Assembly (NCBI GenBank): GCA_036520615.1
Contig: DATDJI010000076.1
Location: forward strand, 38,980 to 102,979
Origin: CAMCXE01 sp036520615
GTDB lineage: Bacteria; Pseudomonadota; Gammaproteobacteria; Pseudomonadales; Cellvibrionaceae
DNA length: 64,000 nucleotides
Reading direction: 5' to 3'
Shown here piece after piece: positions 8,768-17,993 of the stretch. Below the pieces are notes generated by a model, which made no database searches, was not told the origin of the DNA, and saw only the letters and a program-made list of their open reading frames with translations. Every line of letters begins with the position of its first letter. Within the stretch, counting starts at the first letter, position 1. Both the position numbers and the translations under genes were made by a program.

Positions 8768-8988
8768 TGTCTGGGCTACAAAGTGAAGCCTTGTTAGCGC
8801 TGGTGCAAGCCCAAATGCCGTTCGGTCGCTACCAAGGCCGCCGCATTGTAGATTTGCCAGAGGAATACCTGATCTGGTGGAGCCAGAAAGGATTTCCGCC
8901 CGGCGAATTAGGCGGCTTTATGGCTTTGGCGCTGGAAATTAAACGCGAGTGTTTAGAAGGATTAATTAAGCCACTGCGGCCTTATTAA
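8767..8988 (+). CDS. DUF3820 family small protein
   Basis: 73 residues matching the DUF3820 pattern: MPFGRYQGRRIVDLPEEYL, W-x-x-KGFPPGELG and a helical end. In this family the FG(K/R)Y-G motif is very conserved, but its biochemical role is not established; some databases call it a putative quorum-sensing-regulated virulence factor on weak grounds. The ATG shares its first base with the stop codon of the GbsR-like gene, so the two are cotranscribed. I infer a cytoplasmic accessory role and claim no function. Confidence 0.8.
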   Translation: MSGLQSEALLALVQAQMPFGRYQGRRIVDLPEEYLIWWSQKGFPPGELGGFMALALEIKRECLEGLIKPLRPY

Positions 8989-9016
8989 GCGCTGGTTTTT
9001 CTCGCATTTACGCTTA

Positions 9017-9871
9017 TTAGTCAGTCAGTGCCAATTGTTGACTGCCCTGCCAGGTATCTCCCGGAAGTAATTCAATCGGTTCGGCGACATTCGCAGCTTC
9101 AACACACAGCATATTTTGGAATTCGTCATCAGCCATATCCGGTAAACTGGTAACTCCGGTATAGCCGGGATTCCAAACCACAACATCTTTAAACCCCTTT
9201 GCCGTTATTGCTAATGCACGCGTTTGATCGCGCCACAGCAGTGGCTGGAGAGCATGGAAATAGACTCGATCTAAAGCGTCCGCAATTGTTAGTTCATTAT
9301 CAGTTTGTATTTTGCGCTGATCCCAGGGAGTGCCATTATCCCAATATTCAAGTTCTGCTAGCCCACTTAACGTTCCTTGTCGGTAATCGCTGCTCGCAAG
9401 ATAAGTATGCAGCGCACTGGTAAAGTGTATGGGCTGATCGGCGGTGTTTTTTATCTGTAATTGCAGTGTCAAAACGCCGGGAGCTATTTCAACTCTGTAC
9501 CGAGCAGCAAAATTAAATGCCCAAGCCGCAAGCGTTTGTGCATTAGACCCCAGAGTAAATTCAGCACAGCTGGCGCCTGATGCTTGTACATCTAACTGCC
9601 AGAGTATATTGCGCGCGAAGCCGTGTTTGGCACCGGGACCAAACGCACCGAATTGCGGAAAAATCACCGGCACACCGCCGCGAATGGCCTTGCCCTCGCC
9701 AAATACAGCTTGGCGGCTTAAAAATAGTTGTTCACCATTTTGCACGCAGCGCCAGGATGTTAAGTGCGCGCCTTGCAGATAAATTTCGGCGCTATCGCCG
9801 CACGGGTGAATTAATTGCACAAAAGGCTGATGTGATTGGCCAGTAAGAATTGGCAAAGCTGCTGATGACAT
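9017..9871 (-). CDS. D-hexose-6-phosphate mutarotase (YeaD-like)
   Basis: 284-residue cytosolic enzyme of the aldose 1-epimerase superfamily, predicted to interconvert alpha and beta anomers of glucose-6-phosphate and related sugars. Visible family marks are the GAHLTSWR strand near residue 34, the AIRGGVPVIFPQFG motif (about residue 62), HGFARN with the catalytic-type histidine (about residue 83), a central LHTYLASSD with the second histidine, and VVWNPG near the C-terminus. Length is normal for YeaD. It is a single gene, transcribed leftward and convergent with the DUF3820 gene. Confidence 0.88.
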   Translation of the reverse strand: MSSAALPILTGQSHQPFVQLIHPCGDSAEIYLQGAHLTSWRCVQNGEQLFLSRQAVFGEGKAIRGGVPVIFPQFGAFGPGAKHGFARNILWQLDVQASGASCAEFTLGSNAQTLAAWAFNFAARYRVEIAPGVLTLQLQIKNTADQPIHFTSALHTYLASSDYRQGTLSGLAELEYWDNGTPWDQRKIQTDNELTIADALDRVYFHALQPLLWRDQTRALAITAKGFKDVVVWNPGYTGVTSLPDMADDEFQNMLCVEAANVAEPIELLPGDTWQGSQQLALTD

Positions 9872-10061
9872 GGTGACCCGCTCGAAAAACTCGAATCATA
9901 CCCAGCGTGGGCAGGAGCGTCACTAGTGAACTACATGTGCGTGGACAAACTGGTTTGGCCGAGGAGTAATAATAAGCCTGCCGCCTGTTCAACACCCAAA
10001 GCCACTTCAGAATCAGTTATGCTAATCGGCCTTTCACTCACTAATATTACGGTAGATCGCA

Positions 10062-12848
10062 ATGCAGCTACTGAGTCGCTTCTTTCGCTCCAAACCCAAA
10101 ATTCTCACCCTTGAAGAACAACTTGCCGCGCTGCCGAACAGCACCAGTGCGCAATTAAAAACGTTGTTATCAGGCGATGCTCCTGAAGCAGTAAAAGAAG
10201 CGGCCATAGGATTTTTGCCCTATGACGAAGTGCTGCTAACCCTGGCTAAAGCGCAGTCGGGCCGCCAGCAAATGGCCGCGCGCAAACGCATCGGTGAGCT
10301 GCTGGACTCCGGCGTTTTAGCCGTTACGCAATTAATTCGCGATGTCCCACGCCAAATTGAACTGTTAGCCTTAGCCAGTTGCTCGGTTAAAGCGAGCCTG
10401 GAATTAGTTGAGCAGGTTGAAAGCTCAACCGTATTGGTGGAATTAGCCTGCAACGGCCCAACAACTCATATTCGCCAAGCCGCTGCTAATAAAATTGACG
10501 GTCGCGAAGATTTAGAGCAATTGGCAAAAATTGCGCAAAATAAAGATAAAACCGTTTATAAAATTGCGCGTACAAAACTTGATGTCTTTAAAATTCAAGA
10601 TGCGCTTGATGCTAAATACCGGCATGGCCTAGAAACATTGTGTGAAAAACTCGAAGCATTAGGCAAGCGCGAAGCAGATCATTTATACAAAGGCAAATTT
10701 CTCGCGTTTGATAATGAGTGGCTGCAAGAATCGCAAAACGGCTCGGTGCCGGCTGATGTTACTGCTCGTTATGAACGCGCTAAAGCACTTTGTCAGGAAA
10801 AAATCGCCAGCCGAGCAGAAGTAATTGCTAAAGAAGAAGAAAAAATAGCGCTCGAACAGCAGGCCCGCCAATTTGTAGAAGCCGCTCTGCACGATATGCA
10901 GAATTTACTGGCAAAACTCTATACGGCAAGCCACATGGATGAGCTTAAGGCAATGGATGTTCCGAAAAAAATCCAAGAACTCTCTCAAGCAATTACGCTC
11001 GCTGCGCGCAATATTCATGCTGCAGAGCAGGTAAAATTATTTAATAGTTATAAAGAGCGCGCGCAAAATTTATTTGCCAGAATTTCTGAATCCGGCCCGG
11101 TTACTCAAGCATTACAGCAGTTGCAGAACGCAAGCTCGTCGGAAACTGCGCAGCAAGCAAAGCGTTATGTGCATTCAATTTTGCAAGAAGCCAAAGATTT
11201 TCAGCATGAGCAAATAGCACCTTGGTTGACGCAATCCAAAGAGCAATTTAGTGCCTGGCTGGATACACAAAAAGAAAAAGAAGACCAAGCCAAACAAATG
11301 GTAAAAGATTTAGCTGATCTAACGCGCCGTGGTGTATGGGCGGCTGAACAGGGAATGGTGCGGCGCGCGCGCGGTATATATAAAGATTTACAAGAAAAAA
11401 TCCAGCAAACTGCCGATGACTTGCCAGCTAATATCGCAAGCAAAATGGCGGATTTTGAGCAGCTTATGCATAGGCTCGGCGATTGGCATGAGTTTGCCGT
11501 CACGCCTAAAAAAGAAGATTTAATTAAACACATGCAAAGCTTAAGTGAAAGCAAACTCGCGCCTAATGACTTGGCGAGCAAAATTCATGAACTGCAGGAT
11601 CAATGGAAAGAATTAAGCCGTGGTGGCCAGCAGAGCGATGAAAGCCTGTGGGAACAGTTTCAGGCGGCCTCAATACAAGCCTATACACCCTGTAAAGAAT
11701 ATTTCGAACAGCAAACACTTGAGCGAGAAAATAATTTAATCAAGCGCACAGGCCTGATCGCGCAACTGCAGTCTTATTTAGAAAAATACGATTGGCAAAA
11801 CGCTGTTTGGAAAGACGTGGAAAAAACGCTAAAACTCGCGCGAGAAGAATGGAAAACCTATTGGCCCGTGCCGCGCAAAATGTTAAAAGAGCAACAGGCG
11901 CAGTTCGACGCATTATTGGATCAACTCCACGGCAAAATTAAAGCCGAATATCAGGCGAATAAAACGTGGAAGGAAAAAATAATTGCTGAAGTTGCCGAGC
12001 TAAAAAATTCTGTTGATTTAGCTGCGGCTGCGGAAAAAGTAAAACAGCTGCAACAACAATGGAAATCTATTGGGCGCAGCTGGCCTAAGGATGATCAAAA
12101 TCTTTGGGATGAATTTCGTAAACATTGCGACGCGGTTTTTGAAAAACGCAAACAGCTATATGAAGAAGTAAATGCTCAGCGCGATGCTATCGTTGAAAAA
12201 GCTCACGACTATTTAAATCAATTAAAGTCTTGGGTTGAATCCGCACCCGAAGCCATTGCTAGCGCTAAAACTCATATAGATGAAATAAAAACTCAATTTG
12301 AAGGCTTAGGAGAATTGCCGCGCAAAGCCGCGCAAGAATTGACCCAGCAATATCATCATTATTCAGAGCAAATAAAACAAGCTTTGCAAGACGCGCGGAA
12401 ATTTGCCCAAGCAAAAGCCTGGAGTGACGTATTTAACCTCGCGGATATTTTGCGCCGCTACGAATGTGAGCGTTTGGCTACCAACGATAGCGTCAGCGAG
12501 CCTCAGAAATTAACAGCGGCTTGGAGTGCAATAATCCAGTGGCCTGCCGGCACTCAAGAAGTATTGACCAACCGCAAACAGCTGAGCATCGAGACCCTGC
12601 GTAACGCCAGTGCCAACGCTCAAAATACATTAGAGCTTTTATGTATCCGCGCAGAAATTCTCACTCAGAGAGAAACGCCTGAAGCTTTCAAATCTCAACG
12701 TATGGGCTACCAGGTAGAGCAGCTTAAACTTAACTTCGGCAAACGTGATGAGACCTTTGAAGGTTTAATAATTGAATGGTTAAGCGTGCCTGGCGTTGCT
12801 GATGAGGCCTATGAAGCTGCATTACAGCGGTTTAATGCTTGTAAATAA
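10062..12848 (+). CDS. DUF349 repeat protein, large and coiled-coil
   Basis: 928 residues, predicted cytosolic. The N-terminal third (to about residue 190) is short helical repeats reminiscent of HEAT-like modules (GDAPEAVKEAAIGFL, CNGPTTHIRQAAANKI). After that the protein is almost wholly charged helix with several coiled-coil stretches. At least three DUF349 modules are recognisable from the QWKxL/EEWKxY core followed by W-x-x-F: near residues 512, 593 and 664. Function of DUF349 proteins is not known; large ones are common in Pseudomonas and relatives. ATG 10062 is chosen because the conserved MxLLSRFF-(R/K)SKP start lies there. A strong hairpin 50 bases after the stop may end the transcript. 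Confidence 0.82.
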   Translation: MQLLSRFFRSKPKILTLEEQLAALPNSTSAQLKTLLSGDAPEAVKEAAIGFLPYDEVLLTLAKAQSGRQQMAARKRIGELLDSGVLAVTQLIRDVPRQIELLALASCSVKASLELVEQVESSTVLVELACNGPTTHIRQAAANKIDGREDLEQLAKIAQNKDKTVYKIARTKLDVFKIQDALDAKYRHGLETLCEKLEALGKREADHLYKGKFLAFDNEWLQESQNGSVPADVTARYERAKALCQEKIASRAEVIAKEEEKIALEQQARQFVEAALHDMQNLLAKLYTASHMDELKAMDVPKKIQELSQAITLAARNIHAAEQVKLFNSYKERAQNLFARISESGPVTQALQQLQNASSSETAQQAKRYVHSILQEAKDFQHEQIAPWLTQSKEQFSAWLDTQKEKEDQAKQMVKDLADLTRRGVWAAEQGMVRRARGIYKDLQEKIQQTADDLPANIASKMADFEQLMHRLGDWHEFAVTPKKEDLIKHMQSLSESKLAPNDLASKIHELQDQWKELSRGGQQSDESLWEQFQAASIQAYTPCKEYFEQQTLERENNLIKRTGLIAQLQSYLEKYDWQNAVWKDVEKTLKLAREEWKTYWPVPRKMLKEQQAQFDALLDQLHGKIKAEYQANKTWKEKIIAEVAELKNSVDLAAAAEKVKQLQQQWKSIGRSWPKDDQNLWDEFRKHCDAVFEKRKQLYEEVNAQRDAIVEKAHDYLNQLKSWVESAPEAIASAKTHIDEIKTQFEGLGELPRKAAQELTQQYHHYSEQIKQALQDARKFAQAKAWSDVFNLADILRRYECERLATNDSVSEPQKLTAAWSAIIQWPAGTQEVLTNRKQLSIETLRNASANAQNTLELLCIRAEILTQRETPEAFKSQRMGYQVEQLKLNFGKRDETFEGLIIEWLSVPGVADEAYEAALQRFNACK

Positions 12849-12899
12849 AGTATAAATGGCCGTTTTGGGCGTCGAATGAGTAACTTCCTTTTTACTTCT

Positions 12900-12920
12900 C
12901 CTCCCCATTTTAAGGGGAGG
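12900..12920 (+). terminator. Perfect hairpin after the DUF349 gene
   Basis: CCTCCCC, a seven-base loop, then GGGGAGG: a perfect seven-pair GC-rich stem 51 bases after the stop codon. No T-tract follows, so it may be a weak terminator, an RNA-end protector or part of a small dispersed repeat. The rest of the spacer to 13105 shows nothing further. Confidence 0.45.
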
Positions 12921-13105
12921 GACCTTTAGGGAAACGACTATTAATGAGCGTAAAAATTTAACTATTTCATGAAGCTAAGCCAACTTCAGCTCGAAAGTGG
13001 CGTAAATTTTTTGACCGTTGCCGAGTCTTAAACAAGTCATTTTTTTAGCCTAAACCCCATTAGTATTTCCTAGATCGTGTTTTACCCACTAGCAGGTTCT
13101 CGCCC

Positions 13106-13765
13106 TTAAATTAACCCCTCTAACAATGCCACACGCTCACTTAGTTGCTGATATTCCACTCGTAATGCCGCGATCTCCTGTTTTAGCGTCGTCAATTCGT
13201 CTACCCCGTCTTCAGCACGATGCGTGAATTCCCCGGCAGTTGTCTGCTCTTGTTCCGTTATTTCCCCAGCAAATAAATGTGCGTACCTAGACTCGCGCTT
13301 ACCCGGTTCTCGCGCAAGCTTACAAATCAACGGCGGATTGCGCGCCATCATTTGATGTAGCGCTTTTTCAACATCAAGCACGTCATTAAAATCGTGCAAA
13401 CGTTGAGTGCGTGTGCGCAGCTCCCCCGGTGTTTGCCAACCGCGCAGTAACAACACGCATACGACAGCTAGTTCTCCAGGCGACAGCTGCAATTCGCTAA
13501 ATTGAGTATTACAAAAACGATGTTGATACTTAACAACGCGACTTCCCATAGCGGAAATAGGCGAGACCAAGTGTCTTTTCACCAAATCATCTAACGTGCT
13601 TTGCACCTGAGCCTCGGTCATCTCCATAACTGGCTCACGATTACTTTTTTGGTTACATGCCATCGTCAAGCTGTTTAACGATAAAGGGTATTGGTCGGGT
13701 GTAGTCAGGGCTTTTTCTATCAAACTGCCGATGACACGGGCTTCTTTAGGGGTCAAATCATACAT
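13106..13765 (-). CDS. YceH/UPF0502 (DUF480) family protein
   Basis: 219 residues with the YceH signature: LTPKEARVIGSLIEKALTTP at the start, YPLSLNSLTMACNQKSNR, then a second winged-helix-like half with VVCVLLLRGWQTPGELRTR and the KRESRYAHL segment. The fold is two tandem winged helices, yet no target or ligand is established for the family. The last 30 residues form a coiled coil (LKQEIAALRVEYQQLSER). Monocistronic and transcribed leftward. Confidence 0.88.
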   Translation of the reverse strand: MYDLTPKEARVIGSLIEKALTTPDQYPLSLNSLTMACNQKSNREPVMEMTEAQVQSTLDDLVKRHLVSPISAMGSRVVKYQHRFCNTQFSELQLSPGELAVVCVLLLRGWQTPGELRTRTQRLHDFNDVLDVEKALHQMMARNPPLICKLAREPGKRESRYAHLFAGEITEQEQTTAGEFTHRAEDGVDELTTLKQEIAALRVEYQQLSERVALLEGLI

Positions 13766-14016
13766 AAGGCAGTCCTAGCAGATGGGCGATCAACAGAGTA
13801 GCCTAACTGTTTCGCACTAGTAAACTGAGATATGGATTAAGAAAAAAGTCTAAGGAGCGCCTACTTACCTTGCGTTGCTGGATTAGGGTGATTATGCTTC
13901 ATTGACCCTTGCCTTACCTCTTGGGGAGTCAACTGTCAGGTAATTAGAGCATGCCCGACTGCAAGCTGGCCCTAGAATCCACCTACCTGGATCGACATAA
14001 CTGACTGGGAATAACT

Positions 14017-15846
14017 ATGTCTAATAAAAATTCAAAATATAAACGCAATCTATTGATACAAATCGTAACCTCAGCGTTAGTACTGACGTTGGTAGGTTGT
14101 GGCAGTGGCGGAAAAAAAGGGGATGGATTGTTGGGGACACCAGTTCCAAGTTCCTCCAGCTCCTCCTCGGGCCGCAGTAGCTCCTCTTCGTCTTCCAGTT
14201 CAGGTGGCACAAGTTCCTCTTCAAGTTCTGGTAGTTTGGGCAACACCGCCAATTTCACTGACGCCGTATCGGGTAAAAAAATCACCGCTAAATTTGATGC
14301 AGGTACAACCGAGCTTGCACAAAACGACGCTCGAAGTGTGGATATAACATTTACCGATGACACTGGGACTGCTGTTCCTGTTCAAGACGGATCCACGGTA
14401 AAACTATCATCACCCTGTATTACCAATAGCGATTCACAAGTTGTTTCTGGTCCTACTGTCTCGGCAAACAAAGTAAGTTTTCAATATTTGCTCAAAGGTT
14501 GTTTGGGTGAGGACTCTGTTATCGTCACAGGGAAATGGGGAGCTGTTGATTATTCCCTCGCTGGGAAAATCAAACTTGCTCCTTTAGGGGTAGGCATTAT
14601 TTCTCCTGAATCATCAAAAAATCTCTATATGGCAATACAAGGTGTTGGGGGGATTGAAACGGCGACTTTGGCATTTATAGTTAAAGGTTTGACTGGAGAG
14701 CCCATTTCTGGTGAGCGAGTATCATTCAGGTCCATTGGTAATGCAGGCGGTGCAAAGCTGTTGCAATCTTCTGGAACCTCAGATAAAGATGGGCGAGTGA
14801 CCGTTGATGTGGTATCCGGGCCTACAGCAGGCAATTTACAAGTTGAAGCCACTCATGATGGTACCGGCAAAAAGACTACGTCTCAGGAGATTGTTATATC
14901 AACCGGCTATCCTCAGGACGGCAAGTTCAATCTTTCATTGAGTATTTTTAATCCTCTTGCATACAGCGTTGGTGGCAATACAAAAGTTACAGAAATTTCC
15001 GCCTCTATGACTGACGAACGCGGCAACAATGTGCGCTCTGATTTACAAGTTAGGTTCGTGACCAAAGAGGGTGGTATTACGCTAAAAAATTCATGCGCAG
15101 TTGATGCAGAATCTAAATGTTCAATTCCTTTTGGCGCCTCAGGTGGTGTTCCTTTGGATGGCCGCATAAAAGTATTCGCTGCAGTATCAGGCCAGGAAAA
15201 TTACATCGATAATAATGGAAACGGTATTTTTGATGAAGGAGATATATTTAACCCAGAAGACGATCTGGGCGAACCCTATGCAGATCACAATGATAATGGT
15301 CAATACGACATAGGCGAATATTATGATGATACTAATGGAGACGGAGTGCGTAGTCCCGGCAATAAAAAATGGGACGGTCATGCGTGTGCTCACCTTAGCC
15401 TTTGCGGTAATAAGGGAACGGTAATTGGTCAGGAAGTACAAGTTGTCTTTTCAATGAAGGGGCTTGACCTTTGTTATGGATCGCCATCTACACCCCGTGA
15501 TGGTACCATCACAGAAGTGGCTCCAGAAGGGCAATTTATTCTTACCAATATCGGTGTTTCAGATGGCAATCCTTATGCTGTCAATACAGGCAATCTCTGT
15601 ACAAACGGTAATCCCTTACCATATGGGACTAAGTTAAGTTTTAGTGCACAGGGCGGGGGCACCGTTGCCGACACTGATACATACGACGTTTTAAACACGA
15701 AAACTCCAACCACTTTACCCTTTATGTCTTATAAAGCACCTAAAGAACCGGGAGATTACTTCGTTTATTTAAATGCAGAATTTCCTGATGGCACCAAGTC
15801 TAAAGGCATAAGAATTTGGCAAGTAAGAGTAAAGCCTGCTGCTTAA
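14017..15846 (+). CDS. Polyserine lipoprotein with Ig-like and calcium-loop motifs
   Basis: 609-residue predicted surface lipoprotein of unknown function. Residues 1-28 form a lipoprotein signal with LVGC (Cys28). Residues about 44-73 are a serine/glycine linker. The body appears to be repeated beta-sandwich domains of bacterial Ig/invasin style (phrases such as FKVxGLTGEPISGERVSF, DKDGRVTVDV, MTDERGNNV). Around residues 394-450 a run of calcium-loop motifs appears: DNNGNGIFDEGD, DHNDNGQYD, DDTNGDGV, like dockerin or thrombospondin-3 loops. Six or more cysteines suggest disulfides. GGGA lies seven bases before the ATG, and a good terminator follows the stop, so the gene is monocistronic. It could be an adhesin or stalk protein; no enzyme motif is seen. 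Confidence 0.75.
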   Translation: MSNKNSKYKRNLLIQIVTSALVLTLVGCGSGGKKGDGLLGTPVPSSSSSSSGRSSSSSSSSSGGTSSSSSSGSLGNTANFTDAVSGKKITAKFDAGTTELAQNDARSVDITFTDDTGTAVPVQDGSTVKLSSPCITNSDSQVVSGPTVSANKVSFQYLLKGCLGEDSVIVTGKWGAVDYSLAGKIKLAPLGVGIISPESSKNLYMAIQGVGGIETATLAFIVKGLTGEPISGERVSFRSIGNAGGAKLLQSSGTSDKDGRVTVDVVSGPTAGNLQVEATHDGTGKKTTSQEIVISTGYPQDGKFNLSLSIFNPLAYSVGGNTKVTEISASMTDERGNNVRSDLQVRFVTKEGGITLKNSCAVDAESKCSIPFGASGGVPLDGRIKVFAAVSGQENYIDNNGNGIFDEGDIFNPEDDLGEPYADHNDNGQYDIGEYYDDTNGDGVRSPGNKKWDGHACAHLSLCGNKGTVIGQEVQVVFSMKGLDLCYGSPSTPRDGTITEVAPEGQFILTNIGVSDGNPYAVNTGNLCTNGNPLPYGTKLSFSAQGGGTVADTDTYDVLNTKTPTTLPFMSYKAPKEPGDYFVYLNAEFPDGTKSKGIRIWQVRVKPAA

Positions 15847-15863
15847 AAGAATCACGTTATTGA

Positions 15864-15888
15864 AAAAAGGGCCCTTGCGGCCCTTTTT
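15864..15888 (+). terminator. Rho-independent terminator
   Basis: AAAAAGGGCC, loop CTTGC, then GGCCCTTTTT: a perfect ten-pair stem whose 3' arm ends in five T, 18 bases after the stop of the polyserine Ig-like lipoprotein gene. Good intrinsic terminator on the plus strand, and also usable on the minus strand because of the A-run in the 5' arm. Confidence 0.88.
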
Positions 15889-16664
15889 CTTTGCCTTAGA
15901 GTTTTTGTGTTGCTGAGTAACTCACCTGGATATCAAATTTTAATACAGCCTAAAAGACTCATAATTGGTTGTCAGTTAGCCTTTAACACAGATTTTGTAA
16001 AAACCATTTATGAAAATAACAGTGCCGAAATATTGCATGTCGCATTTGGAGCAATAAAAATTAATTGCCGAATTATAATATTGATATGTTCGTAGGCTTA
16101 TTTAAAGGCCAAATTCGTAATTTGATAAAAAGTGTTATGAGAAGCTGTGATTATTTATACGGCTGAATATAAATGCAGTTTTGACTAAATTTAGATGCCG
16201 ACATTTACTTATTTGTTGCTCGCGTTTGCGCACCATAGTGCACGGGCCGGTCCGTTGGTTCAGCGCATTATGAGAGTGATTCAGTTGAAGTTATTCGAGC
16301 GTCGGAGCTTAAATCATTCTAATTCCTGACCCTGCCGACGATAAAAATCGGCCACAAAATTAGGCTCGCTTTATGAGTTTTACCTGTAGGACAGCGCTGA
16401 GATATAGGGCTTTCCGGGAAAGCTCGAGTATCGATTATTTGAATCTTTCTATCTACTGCACGAGCCGGTCTGCGGGTGGCTCTATTAAATAAATATGTGG
16501 ATGTGCGGCATAGAGGCGATAAAAAATACTTACACTTACATTTTTTATAGCAACCGCCATTTTTTCATCAAATTTTAACAATCTCTACAATGCAGAATTA
16601 GATTCTAAAATCTGCAAATCTGCAAATCTGCAAATCTGCAAATCTGCCTCCCTGCCACTCTACT
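15889..16664. other. Long intergenic region with diverged direct repeat
   Basis: No gene I can support. Two related segments occur in direct orientation: TAGTGCACGGGCCGGTCCG at 16236-16254 and TACTGCACGAGCCGGTCTG at 16454-16472, differing at three or four of 19 positions and 218 bases apart. At the right end is the octamer array listed separately. Short open frames here have no ribosome binding site or family resemblance. Confidence 0.4.
16610..16647. repeat. Octamer tandem array, 4.75 copies
   Basis: ATCTGCAA is repeated head to tail four times exactly, with a fifth partial copy (ATCTGC). The array ends 17 bases from the stop codon of the XynE-like gene, on its 3' side. Outside the coding sequence, so copy-number change would alter only the RNA tail or spacing. 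Confidence 0.9.
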
Positions 16665-17993
16665 TTAATAAAACAACTTCAAATCAACCGCCTCCGCCAT
16701 TACCTTGTAACCATTCTCGTTAGGATGTAAATGATCACCGGAATCCACCGTACTCATTAAACGTGATTGATTATTGGGGTCGCGCATTGCCGCATCAAAG
16801 TCTATAACTGCATCGAATTTACCGCTGGTGCGGATCCAATTATTTACTTTTTTACGCGCGGTTTCGCGGTCGGCGTTATCGTAAGACGAGCCGCCAAAAG
16901 GCAAAATTGTTGCTCCGTAGGCCAGTAAACCCTTGTTATGCGCCTTTTCGACCATTTGCCCAAAATTGGTAATTAAGTCATTCGCGATAGTACCAGCACT
17001 GCCGGAGTTACCTAAATCGTTAACCCCTTCGAGAATAATCATCCATTGCACACCGGTTTGTTGCAGGATGTCATGATCAAAACGCGCGTTACCTGCAGGC
17101 CCGAGGCAGGCTTTTAATACACAGTTACCTCCCACCCCATGATTTAGTACGCCTACATCCTGCGTGTCCGCAACAGCTTGTAGACGCCGAGATAATTCAT
17201 CCGGCCAGCGATTTTGTTTATCAGTGCCTGACCCGCGTCCATCAGTAATTGAATCCCCTAAAATTGCTATTGACGCACTTGTGGCGGGCGTCTCCACGTC
17301 TAGCGCAGAAATGACGTACCAGTGTTCGGTTTTTGTGGCGCTATTTAAGTTAGCTGTGGCAACCGCGTTACCGCTTTGAATATATGAGGTAGTACGTGAT
17401 CCGGGATGGCCGGTGATATCTTGTGGGACGCTGCCAAATTGCATGGTAATAGCCAAATTTGCGCGTGGGGCAACACTAAATGCAATTGGGTCTGAAGTAA
17501 CCTCACCCTTGGCGGGAATTGTCACTTCGGATTTTCCGGCAAACGTTAATGTACTCTCAGTCGTAGGTTCTATCGTACTGGCGCTAACTGATTTGGCGAG
17601 GTGAACAGTTTTAATCGTTAAAGGGCTTGCGCTATATTCATTAGATAGGCGTAAACGCACTTTTTCACCACCGATAGAAACATGCACTATCTGGCGCAAT
17701 GTATTGTTGCTCAAACCGGGGGAGGGCGGTCTATTATCGACTTCTACTAATTGCTCGGACGTTGCCCAGGTTCCCACCCAGATTTTAGCAACCGAATTAC
17801 CGCTACTCGAACTGCTGGATGAGCTGGAACTGGATGAGCTTGAATTAGACGAACTCGAAGAACTGCTTGAGCTTGATGAGCTACTCGAATTGGAAGAGCT
17901 GCTTGAGCTAGATGAGCTAGTTCCCTCTCCGCTGCAGCCAGATAAAACCAGCCCAGCGATAAAAATTAGACAGTATGTAAAATTGGTTTTCAT
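16665..17993 (-). CDS. Polyserine lipoprotein, XynE-like SGNH esterase
   Basis: 442 residues. Residues 1-20 are a lipoprotein signal with lipobox LSGC (Cys20), then a polyserine linker to about residue 63. Residues about 70-220 form a beta domain (WVGTWATSEQ, NNTLRQIVHVSIGG, RLRLSNEYS) typical of the XynE-like SGNH group. The esterase core follows: block I GDSITDG (Ser248), block II NHGVGG, block III GVNDLG, block V DHLHPNENGY (Asp420, His423). Relatives remove acyl groups, often acetyl, from xylan and similar polysaccharides; the exact substrate is inferred. Placed on the outer membrane by the lipid anchor and spaced from it by the linker. Monocistronic; weak ribosome binding site. The stop lies beside the octamer array. 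Confidence 0.87.
   Translation of the reverse strand: MKTNFTYCLIFIAGLVLSGCSGEGTSSSSSSSSSNSSSSSSSSSSSSSSNSSSSSSSSSSSSSSGNSVAKIWVGTWATSEQLVEVDNRPPSPGLSNNTLRQIVHVSIGGEKVRLRLSNEYSASPLTIKTVHLAKSVSASTIEPTTESTLTFAGKSEVTIPAKGEVTSDPIAFSVAPRANLAITMQFGSVPQDITGHPGSRTTSYIQSGNAVATANLNSATKTEHWYVISALDVETPATSASIAILGDSITDGRGSGTDKQNRWPDELSRRLQAVADTQDVGVLNHGVGGNCVLKACLGPAGNARFDHDILQQTGVQWMIILEGVNDLGNSGSAGTIANDLITNFGQMVEKAHNKGLLAYGATILPFGGSSYDNADRETARKKVNNWIRTSGKFDAVIDFDAAMRDPNNQSRLMSTVDSGDHLHPNENGYKVMAEAVDLKLFY

Noticed and set aside
15907..16095. 62-codon frame after the terminator
   Set aside because: Non-ATG start, no ribosome site and no family resemblance.
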